Part shown: piece by piece, positions 22,108 to 29,603 of the stretch
Layout of the letters: the number at the start of each line of letters is the position of its first letter
How positions within the stretch are numbered: position 1 is the stretch's first letter
Assembly (NCBI RefSeq): GCF_006439055.1
Contig: NZ_RCZC01000001.1
Location: 186,001-250,000, forward strand
DNA length: 64,000 bases
Reading direction: 5' to 3'
Source: Sphingomonas glacialis
Lineage (GTDB): Bacteria > Pseudomonadota > Alphaproteobacteria > Sphingomonadales > Sphingomonadaceae
Made by a program: the position numbers and the translations under genes
Notes under the pieces: model-generated
Database searches by the model: none
What the model was told of the DNA's origin: nothing
Seen by the model: the letters and a program-made list of their open reading frames with translations, nothing else

Positions 22108-22133
22108 GGGCCGGGGGAAACCCCGGCCCTTTT
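22108..22133 (+). terminator. intrinsic terminator after rplA
   Basis: Stem GGGCCGGGG / CCCCGGCCC with GAAA tetraloop and TTTT, 30 bp after the rplA stop. Confidence 0.9.
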
Positions 22134-22142
22134 CTGTGCCTA

Positions 22143-22252
22143 AGCCCCTCCCCTTCAGGGGAGGGGTTGGGGTGGGGCCGTGCCGCGAGTCAGGCACCGC
22201 CCCTCTCGGTGAGACCTCCCCCACCCCCATCCCCTCCCCTGAAGGGGAGGGG
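22143..22252. repeat. REP-like inverted pair (CCCCTCCCC type), copy 1
   Basis: The left arm is CCCCTCCCC ttca GGGGAGGGG followed by TTGGGGTGGGGC. The right arm is the inverted equivalent ending CCCCTCCCCTGAAGGGGAGGGG. The spacer carries a small GTGCC/GGCAC hairpin. The second copy is at 62649-62757. Confidence 0.85.
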
Positions 22253-22274
22253 CGGACGGGATTGCGACCGTGAT

Positions 22275-22303
22275 TTGCAATTCCCCGGGACCTGCGCTAC
22301 ATA
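22275..22303 (+). promoter_or_regulatory. promoter of the cold-shock gene
   Basis: TTGCAA, 17-base spacer, TACATA. It would give a 5' untranslated leader of about 120 bases, the long-leader layout typical of cold-shock genes. Confidence 0.6.
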
Positions 22304-22403
22304 GGCATTGCTACTTTCGCAAATCGACGGTCTAGGGCGCTTTGCGGCACCATCTTCCTTCTTTCTCTGCTGATTTCGGCAACCGCCGACGCGGCTCTTC
22401 GCG

Positions 22404-22428
22404 TCGGCCCATCAAGAAGGATCATGTT
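22404..22428 (+). promoter_or_regulatory. leader region with hairpin just upstream, and ribosome binding site, of the cold-shock gene
   Basis: A hairpin with arms CGCCGACGCG and CGCGTCGGC ends a few bases upstream of the site AAGAAGGA. The position suggests control of translation initiation, perhaps by temperature; this is inference from position. Confidence 0.4.
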
Positions 22429-22635
22429 ATGACCATCGGAACCGTAAAGTTTTTCAACGCAGACAAGGGCTATGGCTTCATCGCGCCTGAAGGCGGCGGC
22501 GAAGACGCGTTCGTGCACATCACGGCCGTCGAGCGCGCCGGCATGGCGACGCTCGATAAGGACCAGCGCGTCCAGTACGAGCTCGAGCAGGACAAGCGCG
22601 GCAAGATGTCGGCTGTGAACCTGCAGCACGCCTAA
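22429..22635 (+). CDS. cold-shock domain protein
   Basis: A 68-residue single cold-shock domain with both RNA-binding motifs: GTVKFFNADKGYGFIAPE (RNP1-like KGYGFI) and DAFVHITAV (RNP2-like). It binds single-stranded RNA/DNA as an RNA chaperone. I chose ATG at 22429 for the family N-terminus and AAGAAGGA eight bases upstream; the open frame begins earlier. It is followed by a strong terminator. Confidence 0.95.
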   Translation: MTIGTVKFFNADKGYGFIAPEGGGEDAFVHITAVERAGMATLDKDQRVQYELEQDKRGKMSAVNLQHA

Positions 22636-22654
22636 TCGCGTCTGCTACAAGAAA

Positions 22655-22687
22655 GGGCGGTCCGGTTCTCCGGACCGCCCTTTTTTT
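22655..22687 (+). terminator. intrinsic terminator after cold-shock gene
   Basis: Stem GGGCGGTCCGG / CCGGACCGCCC with TTCT loop and a run of seven T. Confidence 0.95.
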
Positions 22688-22691
22688 GTGC

Positions 22692-24635
22692 CTAGCGCAA
22701 GGCGGCTGCAACCGCGGGCGCGCAGGCGAAGCTCTGCGGTGCCGCGCCGCCCGCCGAAGGATCGGTCTTGGTCAGCCCGAGCGCCTGGCCGATCGAGCGC
22801 CCGAGCACCTTCAGCACGCCGCCCGCGCTCGGTTTGTCCTTCGCGCCGATCCCCGCCACCGCGATGCTCGGCTCGCTCAGCGTCCCGCCGATGCGGATCG
22901 GGTCGGTGATGCGCAGCAGCGCGCGGCTCTTGGTCGTCCCCGCCAGCGTCAGATCGATCCGCTCGCCATCGAGCACGATCCGCCCCGCCCCGCGCCCGAC
23001 CGAGCTGCCCGTATCGATCTCGAGCGGACGCGGCACCAGCACGCCGTTCGTCCCGCGAAAATCGGCGACGAGGCATTGCAGCGGGACGGTATCGCTCGGC
23101 CCGCCGATCGCATGCGCGATCGCACCGCTCAGGCTTTGCCCGAGCACATCGGCGATCATCCGCTGGACATGCCCCTGCGTCGCGACGATCGCCGCCTTGC
23201 CGCTGCCATGCGCGAGCGCGTCGCGCACCGTCTCGCCCTGCCCGCTGAGCACGATATGCCCGCGCACTTCGCCGCCGAGCATGTCGGGCTTACCGACCAA
23301 CCGTTCGAGCCTCAGCCCGGCGAGCCGCATGTCGATCGCAAGCTTGGGCAGCCCGCTGCGATGATCGACGCGGAGCGTGCACGTCATCCGCCCGTTCGCC
23401 AGCGTTGCGACGACATCGCTGACGGTCAGCCTACGATTGTCGAGGTTGAGCGTGCCCGACAGGCTCTGGAATACTGTACCGTCCTTCGACAGCAGGCGGT
23501 CGGCGGCGAAGCGGATCGTCCCATCGGTCTTCCACAGCTTCGACAGATCGATCCGCGTCGGCGGGATCACGCGCGGGCCGATCCGCGCGAGTCGCGCCGC
23601 CGATTCGGCGCGGCCCTGGCTGTCGGCGAGATCGTCGAAATCGAATTGCGACGCGTGGATCCGCGCATCGATCGCGGTGCGGATGCCATATTTGTGGACA
23701 GTCGCCCGGCCCGCAAAGCGCGAGCGGCCGATCGTGCCAGCGAGCCGGTCGACATACCAGTCGCGCACGTCGTGGCGGATCGTGCCGTTGAGGTCGATCG
23801 GCTGCGTGCCGAACAGCCCCGCCTCGATCAGATAGTCGAGGTTCTTGAGCGTTGGCGCCTGCGCGCGGATCGTCGCGGTGAAATGGCGCGTATCGAGCAC
23901 GCCCTGCGCGGTGCCTTGCGCCGAGAAATCAAGCGCCGACGAGGAAAGCTTCACCGCAAACGGATACGGCGCGGTCGGGTCGATCCCCGCGATCCGGCCG
24001 CCGGTCAGCGCGAGCGTCGCGGGCGTCTCGCGGAAGCTACCCTTAGCCGACAGCCGCAGCCCCTGCGTCGCATCGACCGTCAGCGGCCCGGCGACGATCA
24101 GCTGGCGCTTGGCATCGCGCAGCACAATCTGCGTGTTGGTGACGCTAAGATCGGACAGGCTCGGGCGGCTCGTCCCGCCTTGCTTTGACTTGGCGCCATC
24201 GGGCTGCCAGTTGGCGCGACCACTCGCATCACGGACGAAGGCGATGCGCGCGCCATCGATCGCGACGCGATCTGGGCGAAAGCGCCCGGTCAGCAGAGCG
24301 AGCATCGGCACACGCACCCGTACGGTGGAAACCCGCACGAAATCCCCCTGCCCCGCCCAGGCCGGCTGCGCGATCCGGACATCGCGCAGCGCGACCACCG
24401 GCGTGTAGGAGAACAGGCCGTCGCGCGTCACCGAGCCGATTTCGACCTTGGTATGGAGCGCGGCCGATACGCGATTCTCGACCACGCCGCGCAGCAGCCC
24501 GACCGGAAACGCTCCGAGCGCCAGCACGACCACGCCGATCGCCACGAGCAAGGCGGCGCCGATCGCGAGCGCTGGACGGCGCCAGCGCTGCGGACGGTGG
24601 GCGGATGGCGGCGTGGGGTCTGAAGGAGTCGTCAC
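22692..24635 (-). CDS. AsmA family protein
   Basis: A 647-residue protein starting at GTG 24635 (VTTPSDPTPPSAHRP), with one N-terminal transmembrane helix (ALAIGAALLVAIGVVVLALGAF) and a long beta-rich periplasmic part. Repeated DGARIAFVRDASGRANW, RFAGRATV and LDLDNRR-type blocks are characteristic of AsmA/TamB-like proteins. The last third holds DMRLAGLRLERLVGKPDMLGGEVRG and GGTLSEPSIAV, the AsmA-2 style end. Members are implicated in outer-membrane lipid transport and assembly; exact role here unknown. It is convergent with the cold-shock gene and shares the terminator region. Start choice is moderately sure. Confidence 0.82.
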   Translation of the reverse strand: MTTPSDPTPPSAHRPQRWRRPALAIGAALLVAIGVVVLALGAFPVGLLRGVVENRVSAALHTKVEIGSVTRDGLFSYTPVVALRDVRIAQPAWAGQGDFVRVSTVRVRVPMLALLTGRFRPDRVAIDGARIAFVRDASGRANWQPDGAKSKQGGTSRPSLSDLSVTNTQIVLRDAKRQLIVAGPLTVDATQGLRLSAKGSFRETPATLALTGGRIAGIDPTAPYPFAVKLSSSALDFSAQGTAQGVLDTRHFTATIRAQAPTLKNLDYLIEAGLFGTQPIDLNGTIRHDVRDWYVDRLAGTIGRSRFAGRATVHKYGIRTAIDARIHASQFDFDDLADSQGRAESAARLARIGPRVIPPTRIDLSKLWKTDGTIRFAADRLLSKDGTVFQSLSGTLNLDNRRLTVSDVVATLANGRMTCTLRVDHRSGLPKLAIDMRLAGLRLERLVGKPDMLGGEVRGHIVLSGQGETVRDALAHGSGKAAIVATQGHVQRMIADVLGQSLSGAIAHAIGGPSDTVPLQCLVADFRGTNGVLVPRPLEIDTGSSVGRGAGRIVLDGERIDLTLAGTTKSRALLRITDPIRIGGTLSEPSIAVAGIGAKDKPSAGGVLKVLGRSIGQALGLTKTDPSAGGAAPQSFACAPAVAAALR

Positions 24636-24811
24636 GCGTCTGAAACCCAGACACGCTCGGATTGTTGCAGCGCCGATATGATTTGCCGGTCCATGGCTGC
24701 GGAAACCGCAACCGCGTATCCGACGCCCTTCCCCGCGCACGCAAAATCACGCTAGCGCCGGGAGCCGACGCCGCCGCGACACGTTGGCCGCTGGAAGGAG
24801 AAACCGCCGCG

Positions 24812-25123
24812 ATGCCGCATGCCAGCCAGATCGTCGAATGTACCGGGCCCGAATCCCCCCACGCCTTCGACATCATCCCGCTCCAGCCGCGCAACGGCGC
24901 GCTCGATGCGGCGTGCCCCGTCTGCAAGGGCCACGGCCAGTGGAACGTCGAGATCGACCTGGTCAGCTTCCGCAGCAAGCGCGCGATCTGCAATCGGTGC
25001 CTGGGCGCGGGCTGGATCGAGACCGGCAGCGATCCGCTCGGGGTACCCGATATCGAACTCGACGCGACCGGCCATCCGCGCTGGTACACGCGGATCGTGC
25101 CGGCCGTGCCGGAGGAATCGTAA
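24812..25123 (+). CDS. small zinc-finger-like protein of unknown function
   Basis: A 103-residue protein starting at ATG 24812 after CTGGAAGGAG. It contains two CxxC knuckles of the DnaJ type, CPVCKGHGQWN and CNRCLGAGWIETG, spaced by about 23 residues, which together would bind one zinc. The rest (MPHASQIVECTGPES, DPLGVPDIELDATGHPRWY) is not recognised. The CxxCxGxG pattern suggests a rubredoxin/DnaJ-like zinc ribbon, but no J-domain is present. It stands alone between an AsmA-like gene and an exported aminotransferase. Confidence 0.65.
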   Translation: MPHASQIVECTGPESPHAFDIIPLQPRNGALDAACPVCKGHGQWNVEIDLVSFRSKRAICNRCLGAGWIETGSDPLGVPDIELDATGHPRWYTRIVPAVPEES

Positions 25124-25133
25124 CTCCCCCTTC

Positions 25134-25229
25134 CGTCACCCCGGCCCTGTGCCGGGGTCCACCGGGATGCACGCACCACGACGCCAGCGCGCGCGTCACA
25201 GTAGGCCCCGGGACAAGCCCGGGGTGACG
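25134..25229. repeat. 96-bp paired-hairpin repeat, copy 3
   Basis: Left arm type a (CCCCGGCCCTGTGCCGGGG), right arm type b (CCCCGGGACAAGCCCGGGG), conserved inner TCCACCGGGATGCACG. Lies between convergent genes. Confidence 0.9.
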
Positions 25230-25243
25230 GTCAGGCGGGCGGA

Positions 25244-26425
25244 CTAAGCGACGACCTTGTCGAACGCGGTGCAGAACGCCTTCATCTCGGCGCTCGAGCC
25301 GACGGTCACGCGGCTCACCGTCGGCCAGATCGGCCACGACCGCCCGATCTCGACGCTCTGCTTGCGGAACGCCGCCTGCATGTCCTTGGCCTGCTTGGTC
25401 TTCCAGTCGATCATGAACATGTTGGCGTTGGTCGGAAACACCGTCACGCCGCGCGCCTTGAGGTGATCGAGCGTCAGCCCGCGCGCGCTCTGCATCTCGG
25501 CGCGGCGTGCGGCGATCAGCGGGGCGGCGGTCAGGCTCGCGGTCGCGCACGCCAGGCTGGTGACGGGCAAGGCGCCCGACTGCATCCCGCCGTCATAGCG
25601 CATCATCTTGGTGAGATTGGCGGGGTTGGTGATGACATAGCCCATCCGCAGCCCGGCCATGCCGAACAGCTTGGAAAAGGTCCGCATCACGATCACGTCG
25701 GGATGCTTCACCGCCAGATAGGAGGCGACTGGCACGCCCGCGAAATGCGTATAGGCCTCGTCGATCAGCACCATCGATCCGGCCGGCTTGTTGGCGATCA
25801 GCCATTCGATATCGGCGAGCGGGGTGATCGTGCCCGTCGGGTTGTTGGGCGTGCAGATGTAATAGAGCCCGGCATCGGGGTTGGCGGCGAGCATCGCCTT
25901 GACGTCGTGCGTATACTCGGCGGTCAGCGGCACCGCCTTGACCGACGCGCCGAGCCAGGCAGCGGTGCGCCCGGCAAGTTCGAAGGTCGGGTCGGCGGTG
26001 ACTAGGCCCTTGGTCGGCGAGCAATAGGTCACGACCGCGCGGCACAGTGGATCGCTCGATCCCGGCCAGGGCGCGACATGGTCGAAGGGCACGGCCTCGA
26101 CCGCCATCACCGCCTTGATGAAATCGCTGCGGTCATCGTGCGGGGAATAGCGATTCCCCATTCCGATCATCGCGGCGGCGGCCTTCTGTCCCGGCGCGAG
26201 CGGGCCGGTCCAGCATTCGTTCGCGCCGATGCGGACCTTGGCGGTCGGCGCCGGATCGGGAACGCCGCCCGAGGCGAAGGCCGGACGTCCGACCGACGCC
26301 GCGAGCGCGCCGACGCCGAACACCGCGGCGATCCGCGCAAGGTCGCGCCGCGCAAAGCCACGGGTGAGCAGATCGTCCTGCGCCTCGGCGCCGAGCGGTG
26401 CGGTGGTGATGCTGTCTTCGGTCAT
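25244..26425 (-). CDS. Tat-exported class I/II PLP aminotransferase (HisC-like)
   Basis: A 393-residue aminotransferase. The N-terminus carries a twin-arginine signal (FARRDLARIAAVFGVGALAASVG ... AFASGG), so the protein is probably exported folded with cofactor. The fold-type I core is complete: NPTGTITPLADIEWL, LIDEAYTHFAG with the PLP Asp, and RTFSKLFGMAGLRMGYV with the PLP-binding Lys. Similarity is closest to histidinol-phosphate aminotransferases, but an exported enzyme is unlikely to serve histidine synthesis. Start at ATG 26425. Substrate unknown. It stands alone upstream of rplJ in the opposite orientation. Confidence 0.82.
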   Translation of the reverse strand: MTEDSITTAPLGAEAQDDLLTRGFARRDLARIAAVFGVGALAASVGRPAFASGGVPDPAPTAKVRIGANECWTGPLAPGQKAAAAMIGMGNRYSPHDDRSDFIKAVMAVEAVPFDHVAPWPGSSDPLCRAVVTYCSPTKGLVTADPTFELAGRTAAWLGASVKAVPLTAEYTHDVKAMLAANPDAGLYYICTPNNPTGTITPLADIEWLIANKPAGSMVLIDEAYTHFAGVPVASYLAVKHPDVIVMRTFSKLFGMAGLRMGYVITNPANLTKMMRYDGGMQSGALPVTSLACATASLTAAPLIAARRAEMQSARGLTLDHLKARGVTVFPTNANMFMIDWKTKQAKDMQAAFRKQSVEIGRSWPIWPTVSRVTVGSSAEMKAFCTAFDKVVA

Positions 26426-26589
26426 TGAATCGGCCCCTGCTTTAAGCGGATATCGATTCCGTCCTGCATGGACTCGTGCGGTCCTTGGGGCCGAGTGTTC
26501 CGCAGTTTTGAAACGAAAGCTATAGGCCACCGAAGAAAAACTGCCCTTCCGTCATCCAAGCGAAAGCTGGTGTGACGATCAGGCGGGCG

Positions 26590-26617
26590 TTGACTTTCCC
26601 CCATCATCGGCTAAAGC
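26590..26617 (+). promoter_or_regulatory. possible rplJL promoter
   Basis: TTGACT at 26590-26595 followed after 16 bases by TAAAGC. It would give a leader of about 250 bases before rplJ. Confidence 0.4.
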
Positions 26618-26689
26618 CCGCGCTCTCCCGTCACGCCTCGGCGCGGCGGGACCGTCCAAGACAGTAGGTGATCGGGATCTGCCCGGTCT

Positions 26690-26874
26690 TAATTTCCTGC
26701 CGAGACGGGGACCAGGATTACAACCGCTCTCGGCCCAGCCGCGACCGGTCTGCCGCCCTCCTTCAAAAGGGGCGACGCTCCCATTCCCCATCGCTGGACA
26801 ATTCCGGGTGCAACAGCGCCCGGTTTGTAACCGGTCTTGTCGTGCAAACGGCAAGGCCAAACGTGGAGAATGGC
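26690..26874 (+). promoter_or_regulatory. rplJ leader (L10-leader-like untranslated region)
   Basis: About 185 non-coding bases with several short inverted segments (for example GCCCGGTTTGTAACCGG and GCAAACGGCAAGGCC) immediately before rplJ. In most bacteria this leader binds the L10-L12 complex for autoregulation. I see position and structure potential only; the fold was not computed. The stretch 26426-26690 shows no gene. Confidence 0.45.
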
Positions 26875-27396
26875 ATGGATCGCGCTCAAAAGACCGAGCT
26901 CGTCGCCGAGCTGAACCACAATTTTGCCGAAGTCGGCGTGGTGGTCGTCACCCGCAACCTCGGCATGACGGTGGCTCAGTCGACCAAGCTGCGGAACGCA
27001 ATGCGGGACGCAGGGGCGAGCTACAAGGTCTCGAAGAACAAGCTTGCCAAGATCGCACTGGCCGACACCGACTATGCTTCGTTGAGCGACCTGCTCACCG
27101 GGCCGGTCGGTCTGGCCAGCTCCATCGACCCCGTCGCGGCCGCCAAGGTGGCCGTCGACTTCGCGAAGACGAACGACAAGTTCGAAATCGTTGGTGGTGC
27201 GATGGGTGCGACCGTCCTCGACGTAGAAGGCGTCAAGGCACTCGCGACGATGCCGTCGCTGGATGAACTGCGCGCGAAGATCGTGGGCCTCCTGGTTGCT
27301 CCTGCAACCAAGCTCGCGACGATCGCCCAGGCGCCAGCAGCACAGCTCGCCCGCGTGCTCGCCGCCTATGCGGAAAAGGACACGGCGGACGCCTGA
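26875..27396 (+). CDS. rplJ: 50S ribosomal protein L10
   Basis: A 173-residue L10: [45 protein letters not shown], and a C-terminal helix ([21 protein letters not shown]) that binds L7/L12 dimers. ATG at 26875 is preceded by GTGGAGAATGGC. rplL follows after 52 bp. Confidence 0.97.
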   Translation: MDRAQKTELVAELNHNFAEVGVVVVTRNLGMTVAQSTKLRNAMRDAGASYKVSKNKLAKIALADTDYASLSDLLTGPVGLASSIDPVAAAKVAVDFAKTNDKFEIVGGAMGATVLDVEGVKALATMPSLDELRAKIVGLLVAPATKLATIAQAPAAQLARVLAAYAEKDTADA

Positions 27397-27448
27397 TTTC
27401 AGGTGCTTCGAGATTTCAAACCCGAACTGAACTTACTGGAGAATACAC

Positions 27449-27826
27449 ATGGCAGACCTGAACGCGCTGGTTGACCAGCTTTCCGCCCTGACCGTCATCG
27501 AAGCAGCCGACCTGTCGAAGCTGCTCGAAGAGAAGTGGGGCGTCTCGGCCGCTGCTGCTGTTGCAGCGGCTCCTGCTGCTGGCGGCGGCGCTGCTGCACC
27601 GGCTGCTGAAGAGCAGACCGAATTCGACGTCATCCTGACCGGCGACGGCGGCAAGAAGATCAACGTCATCAAGGAAGTCCGTGCGATCACCGCGCTCGGC
27701 CTGACCGAAGCCAAGACGCTGGTCGAGTCGGCTCCGAAGGCGATCAAGGAAGGCGTGTCGAAGGACGAAGCCGCCAAGATCAAGGCGCAGCTGGAAGCAG
27801 CCGGCGCGACCGTCGAGGTCAAGTGA
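27449..27826 (+). CDS. rplL: 50S ribosomal protein L7/L12
   Basis: A 125-residue stalk protein: N-terminal dimerisation part ([28 protein letters not shown]), Ala/Gly/Pro-rich hinge ([22 protein letters not shown]), and the factor-binding C-terminal domain with [34 protein letters not shown] precedes the start. A three-hairpin module and a terminator follow. Confidence 0.98.
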   Translation: MADLNALVDQLSALTVIEAADLSKLLEEKWGVSAAAAVAAAPAAGGGAAAPAAEEQTEFDVILTGDGGKKINVIKEVRAITALGLTEAKTLVESAPKAIKEGVSKDEAAKIKAQLEAAGATVEVK

Positions 27827-27833
27827 GCCGCTA

Positions 27834-27925
27834 GCGGGGTGCGATTTAGCCTCGGCTAAATCGCACCCCGCAAGGCCGGACGGCGCGGCTTGCCGCGTCC
27901 GACGTCATGGGCTTTGCCCATGACG
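27834..27925. repeat. three-hairpin module, copy B (after rplL)
   Basis: Hairpin 1 is 17 bp perfect (arms 27834-27850 and 27855-27871, loop CTCG). The core GGCCGGACGGC ... GCGTCCGACG surrounds hairpin 2. Hairpin 3 is CGTCATGGGC ttt GCCCATGACG. Begins 7 bases after the rplL stop. Confidence 0.8.
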
Positions 27926-27936
27926 GCTTGCCACAG

Positions 27937-27971
27937 AAAAGGGGCGGCACCGCGAGGTGTCGCCCCTTTTT
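27937..27971 (+). terminator. intrinsic terminator after rplJL
   Basis: AAAAGGGGCGGCACC gcga GGTGTCGCCCCTTTTT: long stem (one G-T pair) with a T-run. Confidence 0.92.
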
Positions 27972-28004
27972 CGTTTCTTCCGTGCGCCCTAGCCGCCTGT
28001 CGCT

Positions 28005-28817
28005 TCACACCGGAACGGCAGCCCCGCCAACAGCCGCACGCGCCGCTGACGACTCCCCCTCGAGCAACACCTGCCCGCGCCGCTCGGCAATCGCCCGCGC
28101 AGCGCGAAGCTGGACCGCCGCGACCGCCACCACCATCACCGGAACGACGAGCGCATCGAGCACCAGCATCGGCCAGAGCACCCAATCGGGCTGCCCCGCC
28201 GCATACATGTTGAGCCGCGCATGGACCTGGCTGAACGGCACGCGCATCACCAACCCCAGCGCGAGCGCCCAGAAATACCACCAGCCGGTGACGCGCGCGG
28301 AGCGCACCGGTCCATACCCAGTCGTCCCGAGCGCGGCGTTGACGAACCACAGCAGCAGCGCGGGTTCGAGTAGGATCTGCGAGAGGCCGCCGACCGCGCG
28401 CAGCGTCATTACGTTCGCGGCGCCGCCCAGACCGAACACCTTGAGGATCGGCTCCGCGTAGATCACCAGCGCGGTCGGCACGAACTGGAACAGGATCACC
28501 CAAACATAGCGCCGCAGCGCGAGCCGCGACGGACGCAACGCCGTTCCAATGCTCTGCGTCACCAGATACCGCATCGTGAAGAACGCGACGCTCCACACCA
28601 TCAGCATCTTGGGCCAGCCGAGCGCCATGCGGATCGGCTGCAGCGCTGCGGCGTGGCGCACGGCGGCATCGGGCGAGAAGAAGCCGATCCACACCTCGAT
28701 GACGTGCTGCGTCAATTCGATCCCGGCCATCAGCACGATCAGCCACGGCAGCGCGCGGAAGACGCGCGCGGTATCGCCGAAAGCGCCGCCCCAGGATGTG
28801 AAGAAAGTCCGGATCAT
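28005..28817 (-). CDS. multi-span membrane protein, unknown function
   Basis: A 270-residue protein with about six hydrophobic segments (for example LPWLIVLMAGIELTQHVIEVW, YVWVILFQFVPTALVIYA, WVLWPMLVLDALVVPVMVVAVA). I do not recognise a family. ATG at 28817 overlaps the stop of the HTH gene (ATGA), so it is the third gene of the DUF2975-HTH operon. Co-translation suggests it is part of the same membrane/regulator module. Confidence 0.7.
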   Translation of the reverse strand: MIRTFFTSWGGAFGDTARVFRALPWLIVLMAGIELTQHVIEVWIGFFSPDAAVRHAAALQPIRMALGWPKMLMVWSVAFFTMRYLVTQSIGTALRPSRLALRRYVWVILFQFVPTALVIYAEPILKVFGLGGAANVMTLRAVGGLSQILLEPALLLWFVNAALGTTGYGPVRSARVTGWWYFWALALGLVMRVPFSQVHARLNMYAAGQPDWVLWPMLVLDALVVPVMVVAVAAVQLRAARAIAERRGQVLLEGESSAARAAVGGAAVPV

Positions 28818-29026
28818 GCCTCGTCCCCCTCGAAATGCAGAATGTCCCCCGGCTGGCAGTCGAGCGCCGTGCACAAAGCCTCGAGCGTCGAGAAGCGGAT
28901 CGCGCGCGCCTTGCCGGTCTTGAGGATCGACAGATTGGCGAGGCTGATATCGACCGCCGCGGCGAGCTCGGTCAGCGTCATTCGGCGTTCGTGCAGCATC
29001 GCATCGAGCGTGACGACGACCGGCAT
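28814..29026 (-). CDS. small Xre/YozG-type helix-turn-helix regulator
   Basis: A 70-residue HTH protein: LDAMLHERRMTLTELAAAVDISLANLSILKTGKARAIRFSTLEALC, the compact Cro/C1-type domain typical of partners of DUF2975 proteins. It starts at ATG 29026, overlapping the DUF2975 stop, and its stop overlaps the next start. The 12-bp inverted repeat at 29564-29594 is its likely operator (autoregulation inferred). Confidence 0.88.
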   Translation of the reverse strand: MPVVVTLDAMLHERRMTLTELAAAVDISLANLSILKTGKARAIRFSTLEALCTALDCQPGDILHFEGDEA

Positions 29027-29547
29027 CAGACCGTCATCGCCAGATCGTCGCGCATCGCCGCGCCGCGCCGGAAGACATGCGCGAGGACGAACGCCATCAG
29101 CACCGAAATCCACCCGCCGAACGAGGGCGACCAGGTCGAGAACTGGACATGCAGCACCGCGAACCACGCGGTGAAGCCGCCCAGCAGCAGGTCGCACAGC
29201 TGGATCGCCAGCAGCGCCCAACCGATCGCGCGCAGCCGCGTCGCGTTGACCGCGGTGAAGGGATCCCCCTCGCGCACCGTATCGACGATGCGCAGCAGGT
29301 TGCGGAAGACGACGTCGATCGCGATGCCGCAGGGCACCGCCATCACCATCAGCAACCGCAACGCGAGCAGCGCCCCCGCGACGTCGAGCGTCGCCCCGTA
29401 TTTCGCGATCAAGTGCGTCGACAGCGCAGTGCCGAACAGGAACGAGGCCGGTGTCGCGATCACGAACCCGACGACCGCCAGCAGATTGACGATCAGCATC
29501 ACGCGCAGGATCGTGCGCGCAAACGTCAGGATACGATCGTCTCCCAT
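29026..29547 (-). CDS. DUF2975 family membrane protein
   Basis: A 173-residue protein with four predicted spans (ILRVMLIVNLLAVVGFVIATPASFL, LLALRLLMVMAVPCGIAIDVVF, AIGWALLAIQLCDLLLGGFTAWF, WISVLMAFVLAHVF). The central LLRIVDTVREGDPFTAVNATRLRAIGW block is the DUF2975 signature. Such proteins are almost always paired with a small HTH protein, as here. Function of the pair is not known; a membrane-linked regulatory switch is one idea. First gene of a three-gene coupled operon. Confidence 0.88.
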   Translation of the reverse strand: MGDDRILTFARTILRVMLIVNLLAVVGFVIATPASFLFGTALSTHLIAKYGATLDVAGALLALRLLMVMAVPCGIAIDVVFRNLLRIVDTVREGDPFTAVNATRLRAIGWALLAIQLCDLLLGGFTAWFAVLHVQFSTWSPSFGGWISVLMAFVLAHVFRRGAAMRDDLAMTV

Positions 29548-29563
29548 CAGCGAATCTCCTTAT

Positions 29564-29594
29564 CGTTTATCGATATGTGATGTATCGATAAACG
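29564..29594. promoter_or_regulatory. 12-bp inverted-repeat operator upstream of DUF2975-HTH operon
   Basis: CGTTTATCGATA, 7-base spacer TGTGATG, TATCGATAAACG: a perfect 12-bp inverted repeat ending 17 bp upstream of the DUF2975 ATG. AT-rich in a GC-rich genome, and placed where a repressor would block transcription. Confidence 0.8.
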
Positions 29595-29603
29595 TAAAGA
29601 GCC

